Below, one piece after another: positions 36,101-43,778 of a stretch of 64,000 nt of DNA; the first letter of the stretch is position 1, and each line of letters begins with the position of its first letter. The notes under the pieces were generated by a model, which saw only the letters and a program-made list of their open reading frames with translations, was not told the DNA's origin and made no database searches. The position numbers and the translations under genes were made by a program. This DNA is from Planctomicrobium piriforme (GTDB taxonomy: Bacteria > Planctomycetota > Planctomycetia > Planctomycetales > Planctomycetaceae), in assembly GCF_900113665.1 (NCBI RefSeq), contig NZ_FOQD01000015.1, forward strand, positions 148,080 to 212,079, in the 5' to 3' direction.

Positions 36101-36655
36101 TCCGACTCTCAAGCATCCCCGCCGATCGCGTTGCGGAATGTGAATTTTCAATTCATCGACGGTCACGGCCTGGCGAGTGATGTCGTCACGGGGTCGGTTC
36201 AGATCCGGGGCAACCTCTCTCTCGGTAATGGCGGCCCGAACGTGAACTACACCGTCGGCGGAGCTCCTGTGCTGGTCACTCCAGATGCGACGGTCGCCGG
36301 TAGCGACATCTACTTCGCCAACAGCCGGCTGTTCCTCAATTCCTCGAACTCCGGCGCAGGCAACGACCGCTTTACGATTCTGACCGGCGGTGATGTCAGC
36401 GTGACGGGCACTGAAATCCGGTACCTCGGAGTCCTCGTCGCCAACATGTCCGGCGGGCAGGCATACCAGGGGCTGACGGTGCAGTTCAACGGCGACGCGA
36501 CCCCGGCCGCCGTGCAGGCGGTCCTCCGTCAGGCAGCGTTCTACAACTCCTCGCCCAATGCCAACACGACCTTCGACCGCAAGATCAACGTCTACTTGCG
36601 AGATTCCGTCAACACCTTCATGCCGCCGCTGAGCAAACTTGTGGATGTGAACTGA
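33188..36655 (+). CDS. Large surface protein with LEPR-XLL-type segment and three C-terminal repeats
   Basis: Predicted extracellular protein of 1,155 residues. An Arg-rich N terminus leads to SSEILEQRTLLAAVLDAG (about residues 40-57), a version of the planctomycete LEPR-XLL segment seen at the start of giant exported proteins. Residues about 60-720 are Gly/Ser/Thr-rich parallel-beta-type sequence similar to autotransporter passengers, ending YHGGTGNDVVLLV. Three related modules of about 130-145 residues then follow, at about 722-860, 861-1005 and 1010-1155, each with FANSRL/FANSQL and an A-x-x-E/A-V-x-x-x-L-R type strand. No C-terminal anchor or dockerin is visible. It is probably an adhesin or matrix protein. 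Confidence 0.8.
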   Translation: MTLRRLRSASVNFFKALDGERRFRRPTRRPNRQAASGRFSSEILEQRTLLAAVLDAGATLTIELAANEQLSIVSQGTSYAFSSNSQNFVNSGVADAADFTGFGINALTLTDLAQYSTIQIIDAGGGTSVVFNDSGANTYSDAFNITLNNGAAATGLKFNGTSAFGDSPLTASIDTGIQFTAGSLVSTANGGLAFTANAARTSPGISQGISLVSAQLLTTGTGGIVLNGSATQAGPALGSRTGVSITNGDIRSTQNSPGAGAITITGHGGGSQTADYSAGVRLSSFSSISSIYGNISLNGQGGTSGSGSAGVQITGGSLVGSTGLETATAASVTIVGTANSAGAEAIGIQVAGKSRVSTVGGAMTFTGRGGNAVGNSPGIDVSQLSQLMLGSGAMLLDGSAGGGGGSGVRLGGDRGIGIGIGIVANGNANMELRGKGTNGGPDLQILPGTFIGGASASGQLALTAKTIEMTGGVNIDPSLSSSGKLIIRPRTIDASIGLGDGSVGELNLSTTELGYFRDGFSAITIGRTYDGTGAIDVKNAPFKDDVYLFGGTINLDGLNAGPNIATVVSRSGSVTSTAGNPVGLNDVTGPLLVTVGDVAPGGNVPGKMVLNAGLFFQASSSLTLNFNGTTPGTGYDQIAIINPASAVTISGGTNLYINSTFTPEIGQRFRIIDLVDPQSFCNTPFAGWPEGGSQTINGVTYKITYHGGTGNDVVLLVTNISIASINDLGPTLTVPVQFSPTPIAPNATVSGTANFANSRLEVWVTNGIYSDWLSGGAAGWGTFYINGVAKGTINDAEGSDHLFAQFNAAATKEDVEFVLRSITYANGDQNPLQLNKQIAYRLTTADEVSSPIAYKQVQITDTPRLYTDGNIPSNYFAGGSPVTVSYGLRLMDGGANFANSQLRVQLPDGASTERLGFFENNILKLNGNQIFHNDVWVGTFSGGQGQDPLLVDFNANANQDAVILTMWWVTFSDSQASPPIALRNVNFQFIDGHGLASDVVTGSVQIRGNLSLGNGGPNVNYTVGGAPVLVTPDATVAGSDIYFANSRLFLNSSNSGAGNDRFTILTGGDVSVTGTEIRYLGVLVANMSGGQAYQGLTVQFNGDATPAAVQAVLRQAAFYNSSPNANTTFDRKINVYLRDSVNTFMPPLSKLVDVN

Positions 36656-36722
36656 GAAGGCGGGGTGACAACTCGGGCCCCAGAAAGAAGCCTGTCGATT
36701 TTCAGACAATCGTCAGGTATCC

Positions 36723-37424
36723 TTGAAGGCGATAAAGGGACTTTTCATTCCCGCATCGCGTTCAGAGTGGATACCTCGCGCATTGGCTGATCTCGAAACA
36801 GGATTGCCGGCCTCCGGAACTGCGAAGCCAGCGGCCTACGTCATTGCCGGCCCAAACGGCGCTGGGAAAACCACGTTCGCCACAACTTTTCTACCACACT
36901 TCGCCGATTGCCAGGAGTTCCTCAACGCCGATCTGATCGCGGCTGGCCTATCTCCATTTGCTCCTGAAGGTCAGGCCATCCGCGCTGGCCGCTTGCAACT
37001 TGAACGCATCAACGAATTGATTGCCGCCAGGCAGTCGTTTGCTTTCGAAACGACCTTATCCGGCCGCAGCTATCAGCACCTGTTTTCCCGACTCAATGCA
37101 CAGGGATACGAGGTCGCCATCTTTTTTCTTTGGCTTCCGGAAGTCGAAATTGCAGTTGATCGGGTCGCAAATCGCGTCAGTCAGGGCGGGCATCGAATCC
37201 CTGAAGACGTCATTCGTCGCCGATACCATCTCGGCATCCGAAATGCGTTCGAAATCTACTTTCCACTCGTCACGAACTGGCGATTATTTGATGGGTCGCA
37301 TTCACCTCCATGGCCGATTGCCACAAATAAGTTACACAAACTGACAATCCATGATGCCGCACTCTTCGAAAGAATCAGCAAGCAAGTCCGCGAATCCGAA
37401 ACCGTCGATGGAGAACGTGCTTGA
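36723..37424 (+). CDS. Zeta-toxin-like P-loop kinase
   Basis: P-loop ATPase/kinase of 233 residues related to zeta toxins, which phosphorylate UDP-sugars and block wall synthesis. The Walker A motif is VIAGPNGAGKTTFATTFLP (about residues 41-59). LNADLIAAGLSPFAPEGQAI carries the catalytic-type Asp and substrate loop. FAFETTLSGRSYQHLFSRL is typical of the family, and R-rich lid residues follow (RVANRVSQGGHRIPEDVIRR). The start is TTG 36723: the frame upstream to the stop at 36666 has no ATG or GTG. It overlaps the next small gene by 17 bp. The cassette arrangement suggests a toxin-antitoxin or related stress module. Confidence 0.83.
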   Translation: MKAIKGLFIPASRSEWIPRALADLETGLPASGTAKPAAYVIAGPNGAGKTTFATTFLPHFADCQEFLNADLIAAGLSPFAPEGQAIRAGRLQLERINELIAARQSFAFETTLSGRSYQHLFSRLNAQGYEVAIFFLWLPEVEIAVDRVANRVSQGGHRIPEDVIRRRYHLGIRNAFEIYFPLVTNWRLFDGSHSPPWPIATNKLHKLTIHDAALFERISKQVRESETVDGERA

Positions 37425-37614
37425 ACTCGCCGTTCAGGCGTTCGACATCTCGACGCGGAATGCCATCGAACTCTCCCGACGAACCGGCACGCCGGTCATC
37501 ATCTGGGAAGATGGCCAGACCAAAGCCATCACCCCTGATGAAGCCGAGCAACGCCTCAACGCCGCCATCGAGAAACGACGGCTCGCACAGTCAAAATTGG
37601 CTGACGAATCATGA
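37408..37614 (+). CDS. Small protein, candidate antitoxin partner of zeta-like kinase
   Basis: Acidic/helical protein of 68 residues starting MENVLELAVQAFDISTRNAI and containing TGTPVIIWEDGQTKAITPDE before a Lys/Arg-rich helical C terminus. It overlaps the zeta-like gene by 17 bp upstream and the next gene by ATGA downstream, so all three are translationally coupled. The size, position and pattern of a short beta strand plus terminal helix fit an antitoxin, but it does not resemble the classical epsilon antitoxin. No toxin-neutralising motif is recognised. An earlier in-frame start at 37351 would enlarge the overlap and is less likely. Confidence 0.65.
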   Translation: MENVLELAVQAFDISTRNAIELSRRTGTPVIIWEDGQTKAITPDEAEQRLNAAIEKRRLAQSKLADES

Positions 37615-38180
37615 CCAGTGCCGATGACAACCCCGATGCCGCCGCTCCTTCGCTCCGACCAATGACGCTGCCGGCGTTGTTCTTTACCAGTGTGGCCTCG
37701 AGTGGACTGACAGGCGGATTGACGAACGCCATCAACGGCCAAGTCAGCCCGACTTACTTCATCAGGGTACTGGGCTGGGACAATGTGGAAAACGTCTGGC
37801 GGGCAGTGATCGCACAAGGAGTTTTCGAAGGGCTGCTCTTCGGAGCCTTCTACTCAGTCATCTTTGTAACCTGTGTTGGGATTCTGACAGGAGTGCGGTG
37901 CGGCTACACATTCGCTGTCCGTCACCTGCTGAAGGCGTTCGTCTTTGCACTCATCTGCTGGTGCCTCGGCGGACTGGCAGCCATCGGGCTCGCGTCATTG
38001 AGTCCCGAATTCTATCGGCATGCATTTAACGGCGTCCCTGATTCGACTTCCGGGATGCTCGCTTATGCCTGGGTGGGAGGATCGATCTGGGGGCTTGAGC
38101 TGGGGGGACTTTTGAGTCTGCCGATTGTCCTCGTCTCCCTGCGGGCAGACTGGAAGCAGCAGTCAAGCAAGTGCGATTAA
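37611..38180 (+). CDS. Multi-pass membrane protein of zeta-like cassette
   Basis: Inner-membrane protein of 189 residues with four likely helices (about residues 20-42, 68-95, 105-130 and 150-172; for example LLFGAFYSVIFVTCVGILTG and AFVFALICWCLGGLAAIGLA). It is Gly-rich within the helices and has a short charged C terminus (RADWKQQSSKCD). No family is recognised. ATG 37611 overlaps the stop of the small gene as ATGA, so it is coupled to the zeta-like cassette. It may be a passenger or a membrane-acting part of the module. Confidence 0.7.
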   Translation: MTSADDNPDAAAPSLRPMTLPALFFTSVASSGLTGGLTNAINGQVSPTYFIRVLGWDNVENVWRAVIAQGVFEGLLFGAFYSVIFVTCVGILTGVRCGYTFAVRHLLKAFVFALICWCLGGLAAIGLASLSPEFYRHAFNGVPDSTSGMLAYAWVGGSIWGLELGGLLSLPIVLVSLRADWKQQSSKCD

Positions 38181-38282
38181 CAACACTTCGTGCGCCCTTG
38201 CGATCTCCCCCGCTCCGGCTATTGTGACGGAACTGGTGACGCGAGTCTCCGGATTTCTGTTCCCCTACCTGGCCGACCTACG

Positions 38283-39335
38283 ATGATCAAAGCTCACGGC
38301 TACGCCGCTCACAGTGCAGACTCGGAACTCAAACCGTTCGCGTTCGAACGCCGCAATCCCGGCCCGCGCGACGTGCAGATTGAAATCCTCTACTGCGGCA
38401 TCTGCCATTCCGACCTGCATCAGGCGCGCAACGACTGGCAGAACTCCATCTACCCGATGGTCCCCGGCCACGAGATCGTCGGCAAGGTGGTCGCCGTCGG
38501 CAAAGAGGTGAAGAAATTCAAAGTTGGCGACCTGGCCGGCGTCGGCTGCATGGTCGACTCCTGTCGCAAGTGCGAAAGCTGTCAGGCCGACCTGGAGCAG
38601 TACTGCGAAAAGAATCCGACCTGGACCTACAACTCGACCGTCCGCGGTGGTAAGGACATCAACTTCGGCGGTTACTCCGACCAGATCGTCGTCGACAAGC
38701 ACTTCGTCGTGAAGATCCCCAAGAACCTCGACCTCAAGGCGGTTCCTCCCCTGCTCTGCGCTGGCATCACCACCTATTCCCCGCTGAAGCACTGGAACGT
38801 CAGCAAAGGCCAGAAGGTCGGCATCATCGGCTTGGGGGGCCTCGGCCACATGGGCGTCAAGCTGGCCAAAGCCTTCGGCGCACATGTGGTGATGATCACC
38901 ACATCGCCTGAGAAAGGGAAAGACGCTCTCAAGCTGGGAGCCGACGAGGTGCTGATCTCCAAAGATCCAGCTGACATGCAGAAACATCTCGGCTCGTTCC
39001 ACTTCCTGCTCAACACCATCCCGAATGCACACGACCTCAACCCCTACGTCGCCCTGCTGAAGCGGGACGGAGCGATGGTCATCGTGGGCGCGTTGATGGC
39101 CCTCGAACCCCCGCTCTACGGCAGCGGCCTGATCGGCGCTCGCAGAACGGTCGCAGGCTCATCCATCGGCGGCATCGCCGAGACGCAGGAAATGCTCGAC
39201 TTCTGCGGTGAGCACGACATCGTCAGCGATGTCGAACTCATCGCGATTCAGGACGTCAACCAGGCCTACGAACGGCTCATCAAGAACGATGTCAAATACC
39301 GCTTCGTCATCGACCTCGCCTCACTGAAAAGCTGA
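38283..39335 (+). CDS. Zinc-dependent alcohol dehydrogenase (CAD/YahK type)
   Basis: Medium-chain NAD(P)-dependent dehydrogenase of 350 residues that interconverts primary alcohols and aldehydes, cytoplasmic. Catalytic zinc ligands are in CGICHSD (Cys41) and GHE (His63). Structural zinc Cys residues are 94, 97, 100 and 108 in CRKCESCQADLEQYC. The coenzyme fold shows VGIIGLGGLGHMGVKLAKAF, and the motif following it (ITTSPEKGKDALKLGADEVL) is characteristic of cinnamyl-alcohol-dehydrogenase-like enzymes that usually prefer NADP. ATG 38283 matches family N termini; the upstream extension to 38190 is not needed. It stands alone, 102 bp after the membrane-protein gene. Confidence 0.95.
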   Translation: MIKAHGYAAHSADSELKPFAFERRNPGPRDVQIEILYCGICHSDLHQARNDWQNSIYPMVPGHEIVGKVVAVGKEVKKFKVGDLAGVGCMVDSCRKCESCQADLEQYCEKNPTWTYNSTVRGGKDINFGGYSDQIVVDKHFVVKIPKNLDLKAVPPLLCAGITTYSPLKHWNVSKGQKVGIIGLGGLGHMGVKLAKAFGAHVVMITTSPEKGKDALKLGADEVLISKDPADMQKHLGSFHFLLNTIPNAHDLNPYVALLKRDGAMVIVGALMALEPPLYGSGLIGARRTVAGSSIGGIAETQEMLDFCGEHDIVSDVELIAIQDVNQAYERLIKNDVKYRFVIDLASLKS

Positions 39336-39372
39336 GGGAGGAGATTGAACCACGGAAATCACGGATCAAGAA

Positions 39373-39513
39373 GAGATTTTTGAAACGCAGAGAACGCCGA
39401 GTTCGCAGAGAAAATTCGGGGAGAGAGGTCTGTCATCGTCGAGAGAATGAGGGACACTGAAATGACTTGGTAATCCCTCTGCGCTCTCCGCGGCCTCTGC
39501 GTTTCAAAATCTC
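39373..39513. repeat. Inverted-repeat element after dehydrogenase gene
   Basis: Arms 39373-39392 and 39495-39513 (GAGATTTTGAAACGCAGAG in reverse complement) match with one extra T in the first arm, and about 100 bp lie between them. A diverged relative of the same unit is seen at about 43943-43985 and, inverted, 44389-44432. Confidence 0.7.
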
Positions 39514-39524
39514 TTTCCCGGAGA

Positions 39525-39947
39525 TCAGGGGCCGCCGACCTGCGACTGCGACCGGAAATTTCGGCCGCGATTGATCAGGCTCTGTTCTTCATCGATCGGC
39601 ACCACCCGGGGCTGCAGGGTGTAGCTGAAATCGTGGCGGTCGGTCACCCGAAACGGCAGAAAGTGGTTCGAGAAGAAGTCGATCGGGATGTACTGGTAGA
39701 ACGGACGCCGCACCGGTTGCTGCACGGTGAGCGTTTCGTACCCGGGATACGACAGCGTGAATTCGCGCGTCCCGTAATAGGTGAAGTCCATCGAAACCGG
39801 GGTCACGCCGATTCGCTTCCCGTCCACTTCCACCAGCGCCCCAGGCGGGTCTGAACGCACGGTCATCCGGCGACTCACGCAACCGGTCAAACCGGATAGC
39901 ACGAGGCACAGCACCAGCAGCCAGACTGGACGCAACAACGAGGACAT
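39525..39947 (-). CDS. PEGA-domain lipoprotein
   Basis: Small outer-envelope lipoprotein of 140 residues. ATG 39947 gives a signal peptide with lipobox LTGC (Cys23); the frame upstream of it is not export-like. After the Cys comes a PEGA beta-sandwich (TVRSDPPGALVEVDGKRIGV, TPVSMDFTYYGTREFTLSYP, GYETLTVQQPV), followed by aromatic-rich YQYIPIDFFSNHFLPF. PEGA domains are thought to bind envelope components, often as surface-protein modules in planctomycetes. It is transcribed away from the LRR gene with 196 bp between. No operon partner is seen. Confidence 0.83.
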   Translation of the reverse strand: MSSLLRPVWLLVLCLVLSGLTGCVSRRMTVRSDPPGALVEVDGKRIGVTPVSMDFTYYGTREFTLSYPGYETLTVQQPVRRPFYQYIPIDFFSNHFLPFRVTDRHDFSYTLQPRVVPIDEEQSLINRGRNFRSQSQVGGP

Positions 39948-40143
39948 CAGGGAGGAATGAGCGGAAGGGGAATGGTTGCCGAGGAAAGATGGGATCTGCG
40001 GAGGCGGGCGAAGTGTAAAAACAGACCCAAAAACCTCCAAGACCGGTTTCCAACGCCCCTTAAATCATCGCCTCACAAAGGGTTGAGAGAATCCCCACCC
40101 ATTCAAGCCACCGTTGATCTCCCCCCCCTCGAGGCAAGTCAGC

Positions 40144-40962
40144 CTACTTCTTCTCGTCCGGCTTCTTCTCTTCAACCTTGGGCTCGGCCGGTTTCGCATC
40201 GGCCGGCTTGGCCTCCTCTGGCTTCTTTTCCTCTGGTTTCTTTTCTTCCGGCTTGGCGTCAGCAGGCTTCGCGTCCGCCGGTTTTTTCTCTTCCGGCTTC
40301 TTTTCTTCAGGCTTTTTCTCGTCCGGTTTCTTTTCAGCAGGCTTGGCGTCCGGCTTTTTCTCTTCTGGCTTCGGCTCTTCCTTCGGCGGCGGAACAAACG
40401 GCTTCGCCTCGCCGTAAACAGCCAGCTTCGGCAACGCGGCCTTCAGGTCATTGATGCCGGCTTCCGTCACCGCGGTCTGCCACACATACACCTGCTTGAG
40501 GTTCTTCAGCCCCTTCAGGTGCTGCAGGCCGGCGTCGGTGACCTTCGTGCCGTAGAGATTGAGATAGGCCAGCTTGTCGCATTTGGCGACGTACACCAGC
40601 CCCTCGTCGCCTATGGCGGTTCGCTCCAGATGCAGCTTTTCGAGCTGTTTGAGCCCTTCCAGCTGCGCCAGGCCCTGATCGGTGATCTTGGTTCCCGCCA
40701 GATTCAGCCAGGCGATCTGCGGCAGTTTCGTCAGCGGTGCGAGCGTGGCATCCACCACTTCCGCACTCGCCAGATTCAGCGTGACATCCAGCCGCGCATC
40801 GTTTTGAGCGAGCGGCATGACGTTCCCGCCCACCTTGCGGAGCGCCTCGACCGCAGCCGGATTCGGCGGCTTCGGGTCGGCCGCGGCCAGCAATTCCGCA
40901 GCACAGGCAAACACCGTCACGCTCAGCAGACACAGTCCAGTTTCACGAACAAATCGCGGCAT
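40144..40962 (-). CDS. Secreted leucine-rich-repeat protein with KPEEKK tail
   Basis: Exported protein of 272 residues. The signal peptide is MPRFVRETGLCLLSVTVFAC, cleaved near ELLAA. Residues about 60-180 are four to five LRRs of the ribonuclease-inhibitor/GALA style (LNLAGTKITDQGLAQLEGLK, LEKLHLERTAIGDEGL, YLNLYGTKVTDAGLQHLKGL). The last 75 residues are a low-complexity tail of Lys/Pro/Glu/Ala units (KPEEKKPEEKKPADAKPADA), probably an unstructured spacer that could contact surface polymers or nucleic acids. LRRs mediate protein binding. A perfect 8-bp hairpin, GACCTGTC with GACAGGTC (40997-41020), lies just upstream and may be regulatory. Confidence 0.82.
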   Translation of the reverse strand: MPRFVRETGLCLLSVTVFACAAELLAAADPKPPNPAAVEALRKVGGNVMPLAQNDARLDVTLNLASAEVVDATLAPLTKLPQIAWLNLAGTKITDQGLAQLEGLKQLEKLHLERTAIGDEGLVYVAKCDKLAYLNLYGTKVTDAGLQHLKGLKNLKQVYVWQTAVTEAGINDLKAALPKLAVYGEAKPFVPPPKEEPKPEEKKPDAKPAEKKPDEKKPEEKKPEEKKPADAKPADAKPEEKKPEEKKPEEAKPADAKPAEPKVEEKKPDEKK

Positions 40963-41408
40963 GGGCAGGCACTCCCCTCAGCTGTTCGACTTCGATGACC
41001 TGTCAGAAATCCGACAGGTCGCTCCCCCGCAGCATAAATCACCCGATGCCAGCGCGTAAACGCATCAGGCCGCCGTCCGAGGTAGTTCTAGCCGGCCGTT
41101 CGGACGGATCCGGGGCCAGAAACCGCCCCCCGGCAACTTTCCCCAGGCTCCATAGCTCTTGCGACCCGCTCCACCGTGCCGGCCTGCACCAGAATACGCG
41201 GACCAAGTCTCCCAGGTTATCCAAAGCGCTCGACGCGCAAATTCTTCTTAACTGCTGTGCGGAACGGCCTGTTTGAAGATTTCTTCAGAGTTGGACCCAG
41301 ATTTGTTGAAGTACGACTCGGGCCAAGAGAACATACGAACCGGAGGCGGACGTGACGGCAATGATCCCGCTTCCAACGAGTGTACAAACAGCATCAGGAG
41401 TGTTTCCC
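40963..41408. other. Intergenic region with small hairpin
   Basis: No supported gene. The hairpin at 40997-41020 (stem GACCTGTC/GACAGGTC, loop of 8) lies 35 bp upstream of the LRR gene and could be an operator or leader structure. The remainder shows no repeat or RNA gene that I recognise. Confidence 0.45.
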
Positions 41409-41654
41409 ATGTCCCTCTCCGACTTGGCGTGTTTAGATCTTCAGGAATGCAGCGATCTTCCCAAAAACACGCTCGTCGCACCGTTGCCTTTGCTTCGCGA
41501 GCTGCGGTGTGCACTCGGCATGACCACCATCAATCTCATGCTCGGCACGCAGCCGGAAGTGCTGGTCTCCTCAGACCTGTATGAAGCCTTCCATGTGTGG
41601 GAAGAAGATCAGGCCCCGGAATCCGACGGCATCGATCCCTCGCAATTGAACTAA
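41409..41654 (+). CDS. Small hypothetical protein
   Basis: An 81-residue cytoplasmic-looking protein starting MSLSDLACLDLQECSDLPKN. ATG 41409 is supported by AGGAG eight bases upstream (41396-41400); a longer frame from a GTG at 41352 lacks a ribosome site. It is acidic, ends WEEDQAPESDGIDPSQLN, and contains a segment LRELRCALGMTTINLMLGTQ that could be a short helix pair. No family is recognised. A strong terminator follows at 41739-41767. Confidence 0.6.
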   Translation: MSLSDLACLDLQECSDLPKNTLVAPLPLLRELRCALGMTTINLMLGTQPEVLVSSDLYEAFHVWEEDQAPESDGIDPSQLN

Positions 41655-41738
41655 TTTCGTCCCTGATCCCCGCCCGACGTTCGGTCCGTCAGGCAAATCT
41701 CAGGACGATCGCGCGTACCCTCTTCCCGGGGGGTCGCT

Positions 41739-41767
41739 AAACGGCGGCAGGATGCCGCCGTTTTTCT
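41739..41767 (+). terminator. Rho-independent terminator
   Basis: Perfect 11-bp stem AAACGGCGGCA (41739-41749) with TGCCGCCGTTT, loop GGA, followed by a T-rich run (41761-41770). Ends transcription from the small gene at 41409-41654. Confidence 0.9.
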
Positions 41768-41853
41768 TTTTCCCGCCTGCTTTTCCAATACAGTCGCTAC
41801 GATCCATTCTGGCCGCTGTCGGCTCGGGCCCTGGCGTCGCAAGCGGTTTCCAA

Positions 41854-41985
41854 AACTCCAAATTCCAGGCACCAAATCTCAAACAAATCCCAATGCTCAA
41901 CATCTCAAAACGCTCGGCTCAGTTGATTTGTTTTGGTCATTCAGATTTTGGATTTGTTTGTGTTTTGGAATTTGGTGCTTGAGAT
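41854..41985. repeat. AT-rich palindromic dispersed repeat, diverged copy
   Basis: The left arm (CCAAATTCCAGGCACCAAAT region) and right arm (GGAATTTGGTGCTTGAGATT region) are inverted relatives of each other. They share the layout of the copy at 12959-13040 with changed words. Confidence 0.6.
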
Positions 41986-42007
41986 TTCTGCGCCAGCAGA
42001 TGCTGCC

Positions 42008-42781
42008 ATGATCGACCGCTCACGACTCCTCTCCGAGACCTTTATCCGCGATGTCGAATGGTTCGAGACCATCGGCTCGACGAACACATTTGCTCTCCAT
42101 TTAACCCGGTTGGTCGGCGACCTGCCGGTGCTTGTGGGAACAGAGCACCAGTCACAAGGACGGGGGCGAGGAAATAATTCGTGGTGGGCCTGTTCAGGTT
42201 CCTTAACATTTTCCCTCCTGATTTCCCCGGCCAGTTTTCGGCTCTCGCCAGCTCAGTGGCCTCTGCTTTCGCTCGCCACCGGCCTCGCCGTTTGCCAGGC
42301 ATTGGAGTCGGAACCCCCTCACATCGACCTGCGTCTGAAGTGGCCTAACGATGTTTTCGCTGACGGAAAGAAACTCTGCGGGATTCTCCTCGAAGGGCAT
42401 CCGACACAGTCTGAACAACTGGTCATCGGCATCGGCCTCAACGTCAATAACTCGCTCGCACATGCCCCCGACGAAGTCCGACAACGGGCAACCTCCCTCT
42501 GCGATCTCCGCACCGCCCCCTGGGATCGCACTGAAGTCCTGATCTCGATCCTGAAAGCCCTGGCCGCGCAGTTTCAGGCACTCGGTGATGACAGCCTGCA
42601 GTTCGCTGAGCAGTTTCGCCAGCGGTGCTATCTCTCCGGCCGCATCGTCACCATTAAAGAAGCCCAGGGGGAAGTCACCGGCTGTTGCCAGGGGATCGAT
42701 GACGACGGCGCCCTGCGTCTCATGACCGAACTCGGTCCCCGTCGCGTCCTGGCCGGCGTCATCACCGCGATCGGCGATTGA
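42008..42781 (+). CDS. birA: Biotin-[acetyl-CoA carboxylase] ligase
   Basis: Enzyme of 257 residues that activates biotin as biotinyl-AMP and attaches it to the biotin carboxyl carrier protein. Motifs are WFETIGSTNTFALHL (substrate pocket), TEHQSQGRGRGNNSW with the GRGR-type biotinyl-AMP loop, and LRLKWPNDVFADGKKLCGIL with the ligase Lys. The C-terminal SH3-like subdomain is at about residues 210-257. There is no N-terminal winged helix, so it is the monofunctional class without repressor activity. ATG 42008 is chosen because the upstream frame is translated repeat DNA. No biotin operon is adjacent. Confidence 0.94.
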   Translation: MIDRSRLLSETFIRDVEWFETIGSTNTFALHLTRLVGDLPVLVGTEHQSQGRGRGNNSWWACSGSLTFSLLISPASFRLSPAQWPLLSLATGLAVCQALESEPPHIDLRLKWPNDVFADGKKLCGILLEGHPTQSEQLVIGIGLNVNNSLAHAPDEVRQRATSLCDLRTAPWDRTEVLISILKALAAQFQALGDDSLQFAEQFRQRCYLSGRIVTIKEAQGEVTGCCQGIDDDGALRLMTELGPRRVLAGVITAIGD

Positions 42782-43001
42782 GCCGCTTTCGCAACTGCGG
42801 CGAACCTGGCAAACCTTGTCGGTCAGCGAGCTCTCCCCGCCTCTATCAGCCGCGACAGGCGACCTGAATTCAATGCAGGAATTCACGCGCCCCGCAGCGG
42901 CGTTCCTCAAGCTCGCCGCAGGGAATGGTGTAGCGTTGCTGTGTTCAGGTTAGGAAAGGCCACGAGGACTCATGCGTGCGATTTATTGGGGGAGTTCAAG
43001 T

Positions 43002-43772
43002 ATGATCAAATCGTTCCTCTCAGGCTTGGCATTCGGGGTCATTGCCGCCCTGCTGGCAATGCACTATCACGTCGTCCGCACAGACGAGCGCATGCTCGTC
43101 GTCTCCAGAATCCATCAACCTCCCTTGCGCAGCGTGTATGTCGACGTTCGGCAATGGAGCCCCGCCATGTGGCAGCATTACCCGGAACTCTCCGAAGCCA
43201 TGGTCAAGGCCGGGCATTCCGAAATGCTCGCTCGCGAAGCCAAGCCTCGGAACGTTCCGCAGACGGCCCCCGCTCAGACACCGCATGGTTATCCGCCCGA
43301 GCAGACCCCCATCGCTCCCGCAGCGAATGGCTTTCAGCAACCGATCAGTCCTCCAAACCCGTTCCTGACGCCAGGTCATCCCACCGCCCAGTTACCTGAA
43401 GCATCTGAGTCTTCGGACCCGACGGCCATTGCCGCCATCGCATCTGGTACTGACAGCTCTGGCCTGCCCTCCCTGCAGGATCCGGTGCCGATGGCCAGCG
43501 ACATTCCGAGCCCGATGCCGATCGTTGCCAACGCCACCGCCCCGACCGAACCGTCTCCGATCGCCGGCTTCGAGTCAGGCAAGCCCAACTGGATGCATTC
43601 GGTGCTGCGTTCGATCATTCCGAACATCAACAAGGATTCGATTCCTGCCAGCATCACCGAACTCGCAGAAATTCCGGCCGAGATCCGCGAACAATCGATC
43701 CCCGCTCAGCCCGTCCCCGCGGCGCAGGCCCCGGCTGCAACATTCCCGATGTCGCCTCGCAGAGTGAATTGA
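43002..43772 (+). CDS. Membrane-anchored Pro/Ala-rich hypothetical protein
   Basis: Protein of 256 residues beginning MIKSFLSGLAFGVIAALLAM, one N-terminal membrane segment, with GGGGGAG seven bases upstream of ATG 43002. The following domain to about residue 70 (RTDERMLVVSRIHQPPLRSV, then WSPAMWQHYPELSEAMVKAG) is moderately conserved-looking. The rest is a Pro/Ala/Ser-rich, probably disordered periplasmic region. No known family is evident. A similar N terminus followed by a long Pro-rich tail is common in planctomycete envelope proteins, but the function is unknown. It ends just before a heptamer array and a hairpin terminator. Confidence 0.62.
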   Translation: MIKSFLSGLAFGVIAALLAMHYHVVRTDERMLVVSRIHQPPLRSVYVDVRQWSPAMWQHYPELSEAMVKAGHSEMLAREAKPRNVPQTAPAQTPHGYPPEQTPIAPAANGFQQPISPPNPFLTPGHPTAQLPEASESSDPTAIAAIASGTDSSGLPSLQDPVPMASDIPSPMPIVANATAPTEPSPIAGFESGKPNWMHSVLRSIIPNINKDSIPASITELAEIPAEIREQSIPAQPVPAAQAPAATFPMSPRRVN

Positions 43773-43778
43773 AGAGGC

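Larger units (their letters stand above)
41655..42007. other. Intergenic region with terminator and AT-rich repeat
   Basis: Contains the terminator at 41739-41767 and a diverged AT-rich palindromic repeat at 41854-41985 that runs up to the birA start. No gene is seen. Confidence 0.55.

Noticed and set aside
35591..36709. Minus-strand frame of 372 codons opposite the surface protein
   Set aside because: Shadow of the C-terminal repeats of the LEPR-XLL-type protein.
40114..40998. Plus-strand Phe/Leu/Arg-rich frame opposite the LRR gene
   Set aside because: Caused by reading the KPEEKK-coding repeats in antisense; low complexity and no start signal.
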